Part shown: positions 31,570-42,930 of the stretch, one piece after another
How the letters are laid out: each line of letters begins with the position of its first letter
How positions within the stretch are numbered: position 1 is the stretch's first letter
Assembly (NCBI GenBank): GCA_009760885.1
Contig: CM019707.1
Coordinates: 30,441,687 to 30,505,686, forward strand
Length of the DNA: 64,000 nt
Source: Achatina immaculata
Taxonomy: Eukaryota > Mollusca > Gastropoda > Stylommatophora > Achatinidae
Direction: 5' to 3'
The notes under the pieces: model-generated
The model's database searches: none
Told to the model about the DNA's origin: nothing
What the model saw: only the letters and a program-made list of their open reading frames with translations
Translations under genes and position numbers: made by a program

Positions 31570-33345
31570 GGTATGTCCTACAGTTGATGTTATCAGACCT
31601 GAACGTTCATGTGATATGTCCTGTAGTTGTTGTTATCAGACCTGAACGTTCATGTGATATGTCCTATAGTTGGTGTTATCAAACCTGAACGTTCATGTGA
31701 TATGTCCTATAGTTGGTGTTATCAGACCTGAACGTTCATGTGATATGTCCTACAGTTGATGTTATCAGACCTGAACGTTCATGTGATATGTCCTGTAGTT
31801 GGTGTTATCAGACCTGAACGTTCATGTGATATGTCCTGTAGTTGCTGTTATCAGACCTGAACGTTCATGTGATATGTCCTACAGTTGATGTTATCAGACC
31901 TGAACGTTCATGTGATATGTCCTACAGTTGATGTTATCAGACCTGAACGTTCATGTGATATGTCCTACAGTTGTTATCAGACCTGAACGTTCATGTGATA
32001 TGTCCTACAGTTGATGTTATCAGACCTGAACGTTCATGTGATATGTCCTGTAGTTGGTGTTCTCAGACCTGAACGTTCATGTGATATGTCCTGTAGTTGC
32101 TGTTATCAGACCTGAACGTTCATGTGATATGTCCTGTAGTTGGTGTTATCAGACCTGAACGTTCATGTGATATGTCCTGTAGTTGGTGTTATCAGACCTG
32201 AACGTTCATGTGATATGTCCTATAGTTAGTGTTATCAGGACTGTACGTTCATGAGGTATGTCCTATAGTTAGTGTTATCAGTACTGTATGTTCATGTGGT
32301 ATGTCCTATAGTTAGCGTTATCAGGACTGTACGTTCATGTGGTATGTCCTATAGTTAGTGTTATCAGGACTGTACGTTCATGTAGTATGTCCTATAGTTG
32401 ATGTTATCAGTACTGTACGTTCATGTGGTATGTCCTATAGTTAGTGTTATCAGTACTGTACGTTCATGTGGTATGTCCTGTAGTTGATGTTATCAGTACT
32501 GTACGTTCATGTAGTATGTCCTATAGTTGATGTTATCAGTACTGTAAGTTCATGTGGTATGTCCTATAGTTGGTGTTATCAGGACTGTACGTTCATGTAG
32601 TATGTCCTGTAGTTGATGTTATCAGTACTGTACGTTCATGTGGTATGTCCTATAGTTAGTGTTATCAGTACTGTACGTTCATGTGGTATGTCCTATAGTT
32701 AGTGTTATCAGTACTGTACGTTCATGTGGTATGTCCTATAGTTAGTGTTATCAGTACTGTACGTTCATGTGGTATGTCCTATAGTTAGTGTTATCAGGAC
32801 TACGTTCATGTGGTATGTCCTATAGTTAGTGTTATCAGGACTGTACGTTCATGTGGTATGTTCTATAGTTGGTGTTATCAGTACTGTACGTTCATGTGGT
32901 ATGTTCTATAGTTGGTGTTATCAGTACTGTACGTTCATGTGGTATGTTCTGTAGTTGGTCTTATCAATACTGTACGTTCATGTGGTATGTTCTATAGTTG
33001 GTGTTATCAGTACTGTACGTTCATGTGGTATGTTCTATAGTTGGTGTTATCAGTACTGTACGTTCATGTGGTATGTTCTATAGTTGGCGTTATCAGGACT
33101 GTACGTTCATGTGGTATGTCCTATAGTTGGTGTTATCAGTACTGTACGTTCATGTGGTATGTTCTATAGTTAGTGTTATCAGTACTGTACGTTCATGTGG
33201 TATGTTCTATAGTTAGTGTTATCAGTACTGTACGTTCATGTGGTATGTTCTATAGTTAGTGTTATCAGTACTGTACGTTCATGTGGTATGTCCTATAGTT
33301 GATGTTATCAGTACTGTACGTTCATGTGGTATGTTCTATAGTTTT
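31570..33345. repeat. 43-bp satellite array in two subfamilies
   Basis: About 41 head-to-tail units of GTTCATGTGRTATGTCCTRT followed by AGTTNGTGTTATCAG. From the left to about 32,230 the units end GACCTGAAC; from there on they end KACTGTAC, with an intermediate switch zone. In the last third TGTCC often becomes TGTTC. A partial unit left of the 286-bp insertion shows the array once began at about 31,265. Confidence 0.93.
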
Positions 33346-34889
33346 TGTTATGATAGCCGTTCTGAAAAAGAAACCCAATAAGAAATATCTGATCATGTAA
33401 ACCAGGAAGCAGCCATGAATGTTACCACAAATGTTATCCATTTTTCTTGTAATCTGTCCCCCCCCCACCCCTCAGTAACAAGTAGAAGGTGCCCAATTAA
33501 CACCAGCAGTAACTTAACACAGCCATATAAATCAAGTTAATTAACACACTAAAAAAAAGTCGACTGTTAACATTGTTTGTTATACTGGTAGCAGCAGCCA
33601 TAGGATTGTGATGGAGGTGCATACTACATGAGCAACAGCTTGGCCTTTTTATTTATTTATTTTGTTAATGTAATCCTGTTCAAGCTTAGACGTTTGAGAG
33701 GCCATGGGGGCTCCTAGTTTAAAGGGCAGTAATCAGGAGTGACTGAAATGTGGCGCAGAAAGGGACAGTAGCCGGTTTTGGGGGGGGGGGGGGTAGAAAA
33801 CTTGGCAAGTCTTAATTAGAACTGGGGGATTGGGGAAGGTGGAGGGAAAGGGGCCACTTTTTGTCTACTCTGCGTAAATTGTTAAATATAGCACTGTGGT
33901 GGACACTTGTATAGGAGTAAAGGGAGACCCGAGGGAGACATGGAGAGGACCAAGAGAGAGAGAGAATATTGATGTAATAGAATGTAGATTTATAGAATGG
34001 AAGTTAGACAACTCATCACAGAATTGGAATGTTGGGATAAAAAAGGGTTAGGTCCCATAGAAATCAGTAGCTTTGTGCTCAGATATAATTCCCCCCTCTA
34101 AGTCAGTTGCTTGCATAGCACGTGCCCAGCATACTTCACGTATAACTTTTGAGAAAAAAGTCCTGAGACAGAAATCAGATTTAGAATAGTTGAAGTTTGA
34201 GTTACAAATAGGGCAGTTCGTAGGTTAGTTTGTCCGTGAAAGTATGTAATTGTGTAGTGTGGTAGATTAGTAGAATAGAAATGTAGTAGAAGTTCTGTTG
34301 GCGACGAGGTCTGTGGACGTCAGTAGTCGCTTGGAACTATTTCTGTGTTGTTTTGATAGGAATTTCATGTCTTCTTTGATTGTATAATGTCATCCGTCAC
34401 ATCATTCAACCTCAATGTCACCCCGTGCACCAATAAAGTCTCCATAACTTAATATTGCTGCTGATATGCTGCTATTTGCCACGATAGCATGATCGTTCCT
34501 GGGAAAGTAAGTCTGTGAAGCGAGTAGTTAAACAGACGTAGAAAGAGATTGAGCTCGACTGTAGTTGAAAGAGTAAAATCTCGACTGTAAGTGAAGTAAA
34601 GTTAGTATTAACAGAAGAGAAGATCATATATCATGAGAAAAGAAGTAGTAGTATCCAGTGTGTGAACATACCATTTCCACAGTATTACATGTTGCAGCCA
34701 ATACAGCAGAGCATACTTATAGAGCAGGAAATTATACGTCTACATCTATGTGATAATTATAAGAGTTCAGGCAGTAGATACTCTGCTTTATTGAGAAAGA
34801 GAGCTTACCTGGGCAAGAGTGGAGGAAGGAAAGGCGAAGGACAGGCGCTTTTGGAAAACCTTTGTGGAAACTTCATGTGCTTTAGGGGC

Positions 34890-34890
<1 letters not shown>
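33346..34890. other. Non-coding stretch, no gene recognised
   Basis: G run at 33,779-33,793 and a short (GA)n near 33,952. Several short frames, none with recognisable motifs. Confidence 0.4.
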
Positions 34891-34926
<36 letters not shown>

Positions 34927-35110
34927 AAATATATTTTATTTTCAAAGGGTCACGCAGGCCAGTCCAACATTCATCATACAGCTTTCACTCAGTCTCACTC
35001 ATTCAGCATTTGTTAATGAGTATAATAATCATGAAGACACAATGAAATGATTACATAAATAAATAATAAACTTAGAGAGAGAGGGGGAGAGAGAGAAAGG
35101 GAGAGGGAGA
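34891..35110 (-). mobile_element. (GA)n and second copy of the AATAAA-type retroelement 3' end
   Basis: (GA)n at 34,891-34,923 is followed by ACAAATATATTTTATTTTCA and AAGGGTCACGCAGGCC, matching the 28,739 and 60,296 copies up to about 35,000. More GA-rich DNA follows at 35,072-35,112. Confidence 0.6.
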
Positions 35111-35969
35111 GAGAATGAGGCAAGCCAATGCTTCTGAGTAAAAGGCATTCTAGAACTCAGTTTGATTGATCAAAAAAAAAAAAAAAGGTACCAAGCCCAC
35201 ACATAAAGTTCATAATAAATGTACCCGAGTAGTGTGCACCGGAAATGACACAGTGCTATCTTTCCAAACAACAACAACAGCAACAACAACAACAACAACA
35301 ACAACAATAACAACAACAAAATATCTTACAAGTTGTGGTTGCGTTATGTCGCGGTTTACAGCTTGGCTGCAATATTTTCGCGTTTCGGCTTGTCTCATCC
35401 GTATGCGGTATGGCTATTTATCTAATTTTTTCTTTTCGTTCTTGTGAAAGACCTGGCTTGTGTTCCTTAGGTGGACTAGTGACCAGACTTCTCAGACTGA
35501 AATATACAGGATGACAGACCAACCATGGCCGCCGCCTATGTCCTTTCAGATATTTAGATTGAAGAAAAAAAAAAGCAATGTTCTAAGACAGAGAACAGCT
35601 GGACTGCATGGAAAGGCAGACCAGATTGGCACGCGCGCATGGATGTTAACAAGTGAAGGGAAAATAGAAGTATCAGTCGGAAGTCCAGTGTCACGAATTA
35701 GGAGCATTTGAATACAGCTGGCGTCGCCTGTGATACCCCTGCGCTCCATTTGCCGTATTTAATTGCCTGAGCGGGCAAAAACCACCACCACCACTGCCAC
35801 CACCACCACCACCACCACAGAAAACATGTGGAGCAAGGTGACAGGGTGACAGTGTGTCACAGCAGCTCGTTTCCCCCGGGGGGGGGGGGTACAAATTCTG
35901 TGGGTAAAGTTCTTACCATCTTTGTTCCAGCCAGTGACCTTGATAACAAACCATTGACCTTTCTCTTCT
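35111..35969. other. Non-coding; (CAA)n and (CCA)n repeats
   Basis: (CAA)n at 35,265-35,312, (CCA)n at 35,781-35,818 and a G run at 35,877-35,889. No gene recognised. Confidence 0.45.
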
Positions 35970-35981
35970 GTCTCTAGATTA

Positions 35982-36357
35982 CCTATATACACACCTGCCA
36001 AAGCCTAACCCCGGAGACCACATCAACAGCTTATGTCGTAGAGACCAATGCACAGTTTTGTGGTTGAGAACAGGACACATCACCCCTCAATAAGCACTTA
36101 CACAGAGTGACCTCTGACCACACATTCCATACTGCATGCACTGCAACAGACAAGAAGAATCAACTGTTAGGCACCACCTGCTGGACTGCATTGAAGGACC
36201 TTCGGAAGAACCTGATATCACCAAACTCCTCAATCACCGACATTCTGTATAGTAGATGTAGAACAGCTGAAGAGGACCTGTATGTTTCATTATCTGGCAC
36301 AAGGGAAAAAACCGTGAAAACTCGTAAACCTCGGGGTCGGAAAAGTCAAAGTCAAAA
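35982..36357 (+). mobile_element. I-2 LINE, 376-bp 5'-truncated insertion with 12-bp TSD
   Basis: Exact duplications GTCTCTAGATTA lie at 35,970-35,981 and 36,358-36,369. The body encodes YTHLPKPNPGDHINSLCRRD, a WLRTGH block and the CMHCNRQEE zinc-knuckle-like part, with frameshifts. It is the same C-terminus as in 4,905-5,320. The tail AAAAGTCAAAGTCAAAA defines the real 3' end of this LINE family. Confidence 0.9.
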
Positions 36358-36369
36358 GTCTCTAGATTA

Positions 36370-37197
36370 ACGCTTTGTTGGTTATATTAACCCTTCTGCG
36401 GTTATATATAAATGATAAAGAACCCAATTTATTTACAGTTTGCGTCTGATAATGGATGAAATAAACCTGATTCTATTAGTCAGATGAAGGTGCATGGTAC
36501 ATTCTATTATAGATGTAGATAAAAACAGTTATTTACTGTGTAATTTCCTTCATTAAATGACATTGCTTCTTACTTTAACGTTTTCATATTTCTGGGTGTA
36601 GTTTCCCGAAAGTGATCTTATTACATGGACTGATAATTAAGCCGGATGATTTGTGTGTGTGTGTGTATTTAATTAATAGTGAAAAGTTCATTCATTTTTG
36701 TTTTCTTTACACGAGCTGCTTGTATGTATGAGAACACCTCAGTACTGGCTAGGAACGCTCTGATTGGTTCATCTGACACAGCGGTTCCCACGCTTTTGTC
36801 GGTGCCTTTCCGTTGCTTCCCAGACCGCATCTGTCTGTCTGTCGGGCGGGCTGCTGCTCTGCTGACGGACGTTGGTCATCATGCTTATTTTGGTTTTGCT
36901 CTCCACAGATTCTCTTTTACGAGTGCTTGGTATACGCTGACCTAGCTTTCTCTGCCGGTGCCATCTCGTTAGTCCGTCCAGTGCTTTCTCTCTACCTCGA
37001 CCGAGGAAGACCGCAGTCCTAGCATATTTCGTTCAGTTGCTTGTAACGCCTCCTACCTCTGTCTTTTCCCTCAACGCTTGTCTTCCCCCACCCCCTGCAA
37101 CTTTCCCAGTGCAGCCCCCCTCCCCTCCAGCTTTCCCCCCGACCCCCCACTTTCTCAGTCCGGCACTTCGTCTCCCCCCCCTCCCGACTTTGTTTAT
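36370..37197. other. Non-coding stretch
   Basis: CAGCGGTTCCCACGC at 36,779 resembles a hAT terminus, but no partner was found. C-rich sequence at 37,085-37,180 gives spurious frames. Confidence 0.4.
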
Positions 37198-37500
37198 ATT
37201 ATCAGTGGTTCTAAAAGAGACTTGTGACAACGGTGTTGAAAGAGCAGTTCTAATCAGTGGTTCTGAAAGAGACTTGTGACAACGGTGTCGAAAGAGTGGT
37301 TCTAATCAGTGGTTCTAAAAGAGACTTGTGACAACGGTGTTGAAAGAGTGGTTCTAATCAGTGGTTCTAAAAGAGACTTGTGACAACGGTGTCGAAAGAG
37401 TGGTTCTAATCAGTGGTTCTAAAAGAGACTTGTGACAATGATGTTGAAAGAGTTTCTTCTTCTTCGTTCGCATGTTGAAAGAGTTAAAACATACTACGTT
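37198..37500. repeat. 52-bp tandem array with a 17-bp insertion
   Basis: Units with ATCAGTGGTTCTAAAAGAG and GACTTGTGACAACGGTGT repeat every 52 bp at 37,201, 37,253, 37,305, 37,357 and 37,409. The last unit is interrupted at 37,455-37,471 by TCTTCTTCTTCGTTCGC, flanked by exact ATGTTGAAAGAGTT duplications. Confidence 0.92.
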
Positions 37501-38194
37501 TTGTTCCGGGTCATGGGACTTCAGTTAAGTTCTTATTGGTACAGTTTTGTAGCACACTCGTACAGACTTGACGTTGAATGTCCGGGGCCGGTGTAAAAGC
37601 TGGGAGAATTTTAACGCGGTCTTCGTGACCGGTTCTTTATATTTCGGAAGTAATAATCCGTTGGTTCTGTTTTTCTTCTAAGAACCGGACCAAAGAACTG
37701 GATTACAGGCCTAAGCAGAAAACCTCGCGTGTCCATTTATCGCTGAAATACAGCCTTATCGGATCGATTTCCCAGACGGAGGATATTCGAGGTCAATTTG
37801 AGCGTGTCGGGGGGGGGGGGGGGGGGGGCGGGCCGGCAGTTGCTGATATATATATATATATATATGGATATATATATATATATGGGCTGCCATGGGTGAC
37901 ATCTGTCAGAGTCTCACCTTAGTGTAAATATATACCGGGTATTGAATGGACGCAGCAGGTGAGCGGTGGTCTGCGCCAACAAAATCCCGGAGAGTTAGAG
38001 AATGGTGAAGGTCGAGGTGAAGTCGCTGTGATGGATTGTAGAAGGCGCAAGATCAGCGGCGTGGTGGAGCGTTGTGAGAAACGTGGCGTCGCAATCGCTC
38101 ACGTGGTTCATAGTTTAGCCGTTTCGGTATAACACGCAGGGCTGTACGCAAAATCCTGGAACTCGGCTGCTCCTACTTCTGCTGTCCAGTCTCC
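37501..38194. other. Non-coding; long G run and (TA)n
   Basis: A nearly pure G tract of about 20 bases at 37,809-37,828 is followed by (TA)n at 37,849-37,882. No gene recognised. Confidence 0.5.
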
Positions 38195-38630
38195 TATTCC
38201 CGACTCCTCAGACTTCTACTGCCCCACCCCCCCCACCCCCCGCCAACTCCCGACTCCTCAGGCTTCTGCTGCCCAACCTCCTACTCTCGACTCCTCAGAC
38301 TTCTGCTGTCCAACCCCCTACTCCCGACTCCTCAGACCTCTGTTGTCCAACCCCCTAACTCCCGACTCTTCAGGCTTCTGCTGTCCAACCCCCTACTCCC
38401 GACTCCTCAGACATCTACTGTCCAACCCCCTACTCCCGACTCCTCAGACATCTGCTGTCCCACCCCTCACCCCCTCCCCAACTTCCGATTCTTCAGGATT
38501 CTGCTGTCCAACCCCCTACTCCCGACTCCTCAGATTTCTACTGCCCAACCTCCTACTCTCGACTCCTCAGACCTCTACTGTCCAGCCCCTACTCTCGACT
38601 CCTCACAACTTTTTACTGCTCAGCCCTTAA
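38195..38630. repeat. 37-38-bp pyrimidine-rich satellite, block 1
   Basis: Units of CTACTCCCGACTCCTCAG and ACTTCTGCTGCCCAACCCC, somewhat irregular. The same satellite recurs at 40,330-40,545, 42,270-42,930 and 44,155-44,715, linking the four large repeat units of this region. Confidence 0.88.
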
Positions 38631-40430
38631 TGCCTTGTGAGTCGGTTAGTAGACAAATAGGGGACCCAGTCTTGAGAAGTTTTTTTCAGGAGCACTTTTT
38701 GGAATAAAAGTGGGTAGGAACGGGTCGTTTATGCAGAGGTCGTAGTCGACAGTCGTTAAAAACGTACCGTTTATGAGAGAGTCGGAGTCGGAGAGTATAA
38801 AATCAGAGGGATTTGTCCCGTGGGTGATGCTGTCCAAGGAATTTCGTGTTTCTTCACAGCCTTTCTAACCACGGCGATCATTTCATCGTTCCCCAGTCGG
38901 TGGCCATGGAGGACTGCAGAGCTGGGAGGCCAGCAACAGTTAGCTGCCCCTGCTAGAAGGAGAGGAAGCCTCGGACAGGGTTGAGGTGTGGGCATGTAAA
39001 GCAGGTTTGTTTCGAGTCGAAGTGAGGTAGTCGGGAGTCGAAAGTGTATCGATGGCATAGTTCTCTGCTTCTGTGATCTTCTTACATCCTTCCCGTGCCG
39101 TTAATCGCGTTGTAGTTCGCCAAGTTTTCCTTTTTTTCGGCGAGTTTTTCAACATCATCAAGGGATGTTATGCCCACTAAATTGGCCTCTCTTAACAGTG
39201 TCTTCTTTAGAGTTTCACGTGGCCGACCTCTTTTTCTTCTGCCTGTTGTGTTCCACTTGATAGCTTGTTTTTGGGATTCTCTGGTTGTTTCTTCTCAACA
39301 TATGACCGACATATCTCCTTTTTTCCTGATCACCCGTGAGACAGCTTGTTGTTTGCTCATCTGTCTTATCTCTGCATTGTTCTTGAATCGTTCCACTTGA
39401 TGCCGAGTATTTTCCTTAGGCATTTGTGTTCAAAAGAGTCTAATTTCTTGTCTATTTCTTTAGTTGTTTCCCAGCTTCGCATGCATAAATGAGGGTGGAT
39501 ATTACATTTGACTTGAACAATCTAAACTGATGATCTGAGTGTGTTATATTGTTGGGGGTGGGGGTGGAGGGGAGATATAAAAAAATAGATCTGTATTGTG
39601 CCTACTGCAAGAGTCAGTCTTCATAGTAGAGATGTAATGTCAGTGTGTAATTTACATGAATAAGCAAATGAAGTCATCATCGTCATCGTCATCATCCACT
39701 CCCTTGGGAGCATATGGGCAATGAGCAAATGAAGTCATCATCATCATCATCCACTCCCTTGGGAGCATATGGGCAATGAGCAAGTGATGTGCACGCTGTT
39801 CTATATCACCAGCTGAAGTTTAAACCATCAGCCAGTTCTCGGGGCTGACTTTATAACCAGTGTCAAGGACGAGCTCCCCCCAAGCAAACCAGCCCAGAGG
39901 TAGCTCCCGTCCAGGTTCTTCTGTGTTTTGTTTTTGTTTTTCTTTTAACCTTTCCGTACATCCCTTGTCTCTCCCATTCTCCTGATACCAACGTTTTTTT
40001 TTTTTTACGAGAAAAGCAAATGCTCACTGTCGAGTTCCCCCCGCCCTTTAAGGCGCCATGACAAGGGTTAAAAAAAACCTGCTTCCGGTTTAGAAAACGT
40101 CAGGTTTATCCCCTATTTCCTTCATAAGCACCGGGGGGTCGTCTTACCTGTCCTGCTCCCCCAGACTCCCTAGCACGTTGGACGGACGCTGCTTGTTTCT
40201 GTGTTTATATTGTTTTAGAATTTTTTGTTTTTGTTTTACACAAGTATTGGCTAGAAACTTTATTTAGGCGAGTAAAGTTTGGTAGGAGTTACATGACAGG
40301 TGCACAAAGTGAAATCAAATCATGAACGACTAACTCCTCGGACTTCTGCTGCCCAGTCCCCCTATTCCCGACTACTCAGATTTCTGCTGCCCAGTCCCCC
40401 TACTCCCGACTCCTCAGACTTCTACTGTCC
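38547..40430. repeat. Large tandem unit X1, about 1.9 kb
   Basis: Almost the same sequence follows as X2 at 40,431-42,300. The offset is 1,920 bp at the left and 1,938 bp at the right, with small indels near 41,000 and 41,660. The unit holds a LINE-C fragment, a (GTC/ATC)n region with a doubled 60-bp segment (39,669-39,780), and about 600 bp with no recognised gene. Confidence 0.9.
39060..39535 (-). pseudogene. LINE-C C-terminal fragment (in X1)
   Basis: The minus strand reads RSWETTKEIDKKLDSFEHKC-like, then a GIKWN core, MSKQQ-like residues and GRPRETLKKTLLREANLVGI-like residues, broken by frameshifts. The end matches GGAAGGATGTAAGA, the family tail. The same fragment is present in X2. Confidence 0.75.
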
Positions 40431-40545
40431 AACCTCCTACTCTCGACTCCTCAGACCTCTACTGTCCAGCCCCTACTCTCGACTCCTCAGACCTCTACTG
40501 TCCAGCCCCTACTCTCGACTCCTCACAACTTTTTACTGCTCAGCC
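40330..40545. repeat. Pyrimidine-rich satellite, block 2
   Basis: Five to six units of the 37-38-bp satellite at the X1/X2 junction. Confidence 0.88.
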
Positions 40546-42300
40546 CTTAATGCCTTGTGAGTCGGTTAGCAGACAAATAGGGGACCCAGTCTTGAGAAGT
40601 TTTTTTCAGGAGCACCTTTTGGAATAAAAGTGGGTAGAAACGGGTCGTTTATGCAGAGGTCGTAGTCGACATTCGTTAAAAACATACCATTTATGAGAGA
40701 GTCGGAGTCGGACAGTATAAAATTAGAGGGATTTGTCCCGTGGGTGATGCTGTCCAAGGAATTTCGTGTTTCTTCACAGCCTTTCTAACCACGGCGATCA
40801 TTTCATCGTTCCCCAGTCGGTGGCCGTGGAGGACTGCAGAGCTGGGAGGCCAGCAACAGTTAGCTGCCCCTGCTAGAAGGAGTGGAAGCCTCGGACAGGG
40901 TTGAGGCGTGGGCATGGAAAGCAGGTTTGCTTCGAGTCGAAGTGAGGTAGTCGGGAGTCGAAAGTGTATCGATGGCATAGTTCTCTGCGTCTTGTGATCA
41001 TCTTACATCTTATATACTTCCTGTGCCGTTAATCGCGTTGTAGTTCGCCAAGTTTTCCTGTTTTCGGCGAGTTTTTCAACATCATCAAGGGATGTTATGC
41101 CCACTAAATTGGCCTCTCTTAACAGTGTCTTCTTTAGAGTTTCACGTGGTCGACCTCTTTTTCTTCGGCCTGTTGTGTTCCACTTGATAGCTTGTTTTTG
41201 GGATTCTCTGGTTGTTTCTTCTCATCACATGACCGACATATCTCCTTTTTTCCTGATCTCCCATGAGACTGGTTGTTGTTCACTCATCTGTCTTATCTCT
41301 GCATTGTTCTTGAATTCGTTCCACTTGATGCCGAGTATTTTCCTTAGGCATTTGTGTTCAAAAGAGTCTAATTTCTTGTCTATTTCTTTAGTTGTTTCCC
41401 AGCTTCGCATGCATAAATGAGGGTGGATATTACATTTGAATTGAACAATCTAAACTGATGATCTGAGCGTGTTATATTGTTGGGGGTGGGGGTGGAGGGG
41501 AGATATAGAAAAAATAGATCTGTATTGTGCCCACTGCAAGAGCCAGTCTTCATAGTAGAGATGTAATGTCAGTGTGTAATTTACATGAATAAGCAAATGA
41601 AGTCATCATCGTCATCGTCATCATCCACTCCCTTGGGAGCATATGGGCAATAAGCAAATGAAGTCATCATCATCATCGTCATCATCCACTCCCTTGGGAG
41701 CATATGGGCAATGAGCAAGTGATGTGCACGCTGTTCTATATCACCAGCTGAAGTTTAAACCATCAGCCAGTTCTCGGGGCTGACTTTATAACCAGTGTCA
41801 AGGACGAGCTCCCCCCAAGCAAACCAGCCCAGAGGTAGCTCCCGTCCAGGTTCTTCTGTGTTTTGTTTTTGTTTTTCTTTTAACCTCTCCGTACATCCCT
41901 TGTCTCTCCCATTCTCCTGATACCAACGTTTTTTTTTTTTTTACGAGAAAAGCAAATGCTCACTGTCGAGTTCCCCCCGCCCTTTAAGGCGCCATGACAA
42001 GGGTTAAAAAAAACCTGCTTCCGGTTTAGAAAACGTCAGGTTTATCCCCTATTTCCTTCATAAGCACCGGGGGGTCGTCTTACCTGTCCTGCTCCCCCAG
42101 ACTCCCTAGCACGTTGGACGGACGCTGCTTGTTTCTGTGTTTATATTGTTTTAGAATTTTTTTTGTTTTTGTTTTACACAAGTATTGGCTAGAAACTTTA
42201 TTTAGGCGAGTAAAGTTTGGTAGGAGTTACATGACAGGTGCACAAAGTGAAATCAAGTCATGAACGACTAACTCCTCGGACTTCTGCTGCCCCGTCCCCC
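40431..42300. repeat. Large tandem unit X2, about 1.9 kb
   Basis: Second copy of X1, with a few per cent of substitutions and small indels. It runs into satellite block 3. Confidence 0.9.
40985..41460 (-). pseudogene. LINE-C C-terminal fragment (in X2)
   Basis: Same fragment as in X1, with better frame in MRSWETTKEIDKKLDSFEHK, LRKILGIKWNEFKNNAEIRQ and MSEQQPVSWEIRKK. It was duplicated as part of X, not by a second retrotransposition. Confidence 0.75.
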
Positions 42301-42930
42301 TACTCCCGACTACTCAGATTTCTGCTGCCCAGTCCTCCTATTCCCGACTACTCAGATTTCTGCTGCCCAGTCCCCCTACTCCCGACTACTCAGATTTCTG
42401 CTGCCCAGTCCCCCTACTCCCGACTACTCAGATTTCTGCTGCCCAGTCCCCCTACTCCCGACTACGCAGATTTCTGCTGCCCAGTCCCCCCTACTCCCGA
42501 CTACGCAGATTTCTGCTGCTCAGCCCCCAACTCTCGACTTATCAAACTTCTGCTCAGCCCCCTACTCTCGACTTATCAAACTTCTGCTGCTCAGCCCCCT
42601 ACTCTCGACTTATCAAACTTCTGCTGCTCAGCCCCCTACTCTCGACTTATCAAACTTCTGCTGCCCAGCCCCCTACTCTCGACTTATCAAACTTCTGCTG
42701 CCCAGCCCCCTACTCTCGACTTATCAAACTTCTGCTGCTCAGCCCCCTACTCTCGACTTATCAAACTTCTGCTGCTCAGCCCCCTACTCTCGACTTATCA
42801 AACTTCTGCTGCTCAGCCCCCTACTCCCGACTCCTCAGACTTCTGCTGCTCAGCCCCCTACTCTCGACTTATCAAACTTCTGCTGCTCGGCCCCCTACTC
42901 CCGACTCCTCAGACTTCTGCTGCTCAGCAG
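42270..42930. repeat. Pyrimidine-rich satellite, block 3
   Basis: About 17 units. The left units read CCCGACTACTCAGATTTCTG; the right ones read CTCGACTTATCAAACTTCTG at exactly 37 bp. The plus strand has no stop in any frame of the unit, so a 243-codon frame is open by composition alone. Confidence 0.92.

Noticed and set aside
31570..33345. CRISPR-like or regulatory array
   Set aside because: Simple head-to-tail 43-bp satellite with no alternating spacer.
36679..37022. Possible secreted or membrane peptide frames
   Set aside because: Overlapping short frames with no motif, next to a hAT-like end; likely chance.
39060..41460. Two independent LINE-C insertions in X1 and X2
   Set aside because: Same breakpoints and flanks in both; they were copied by the tandem duplication of X.
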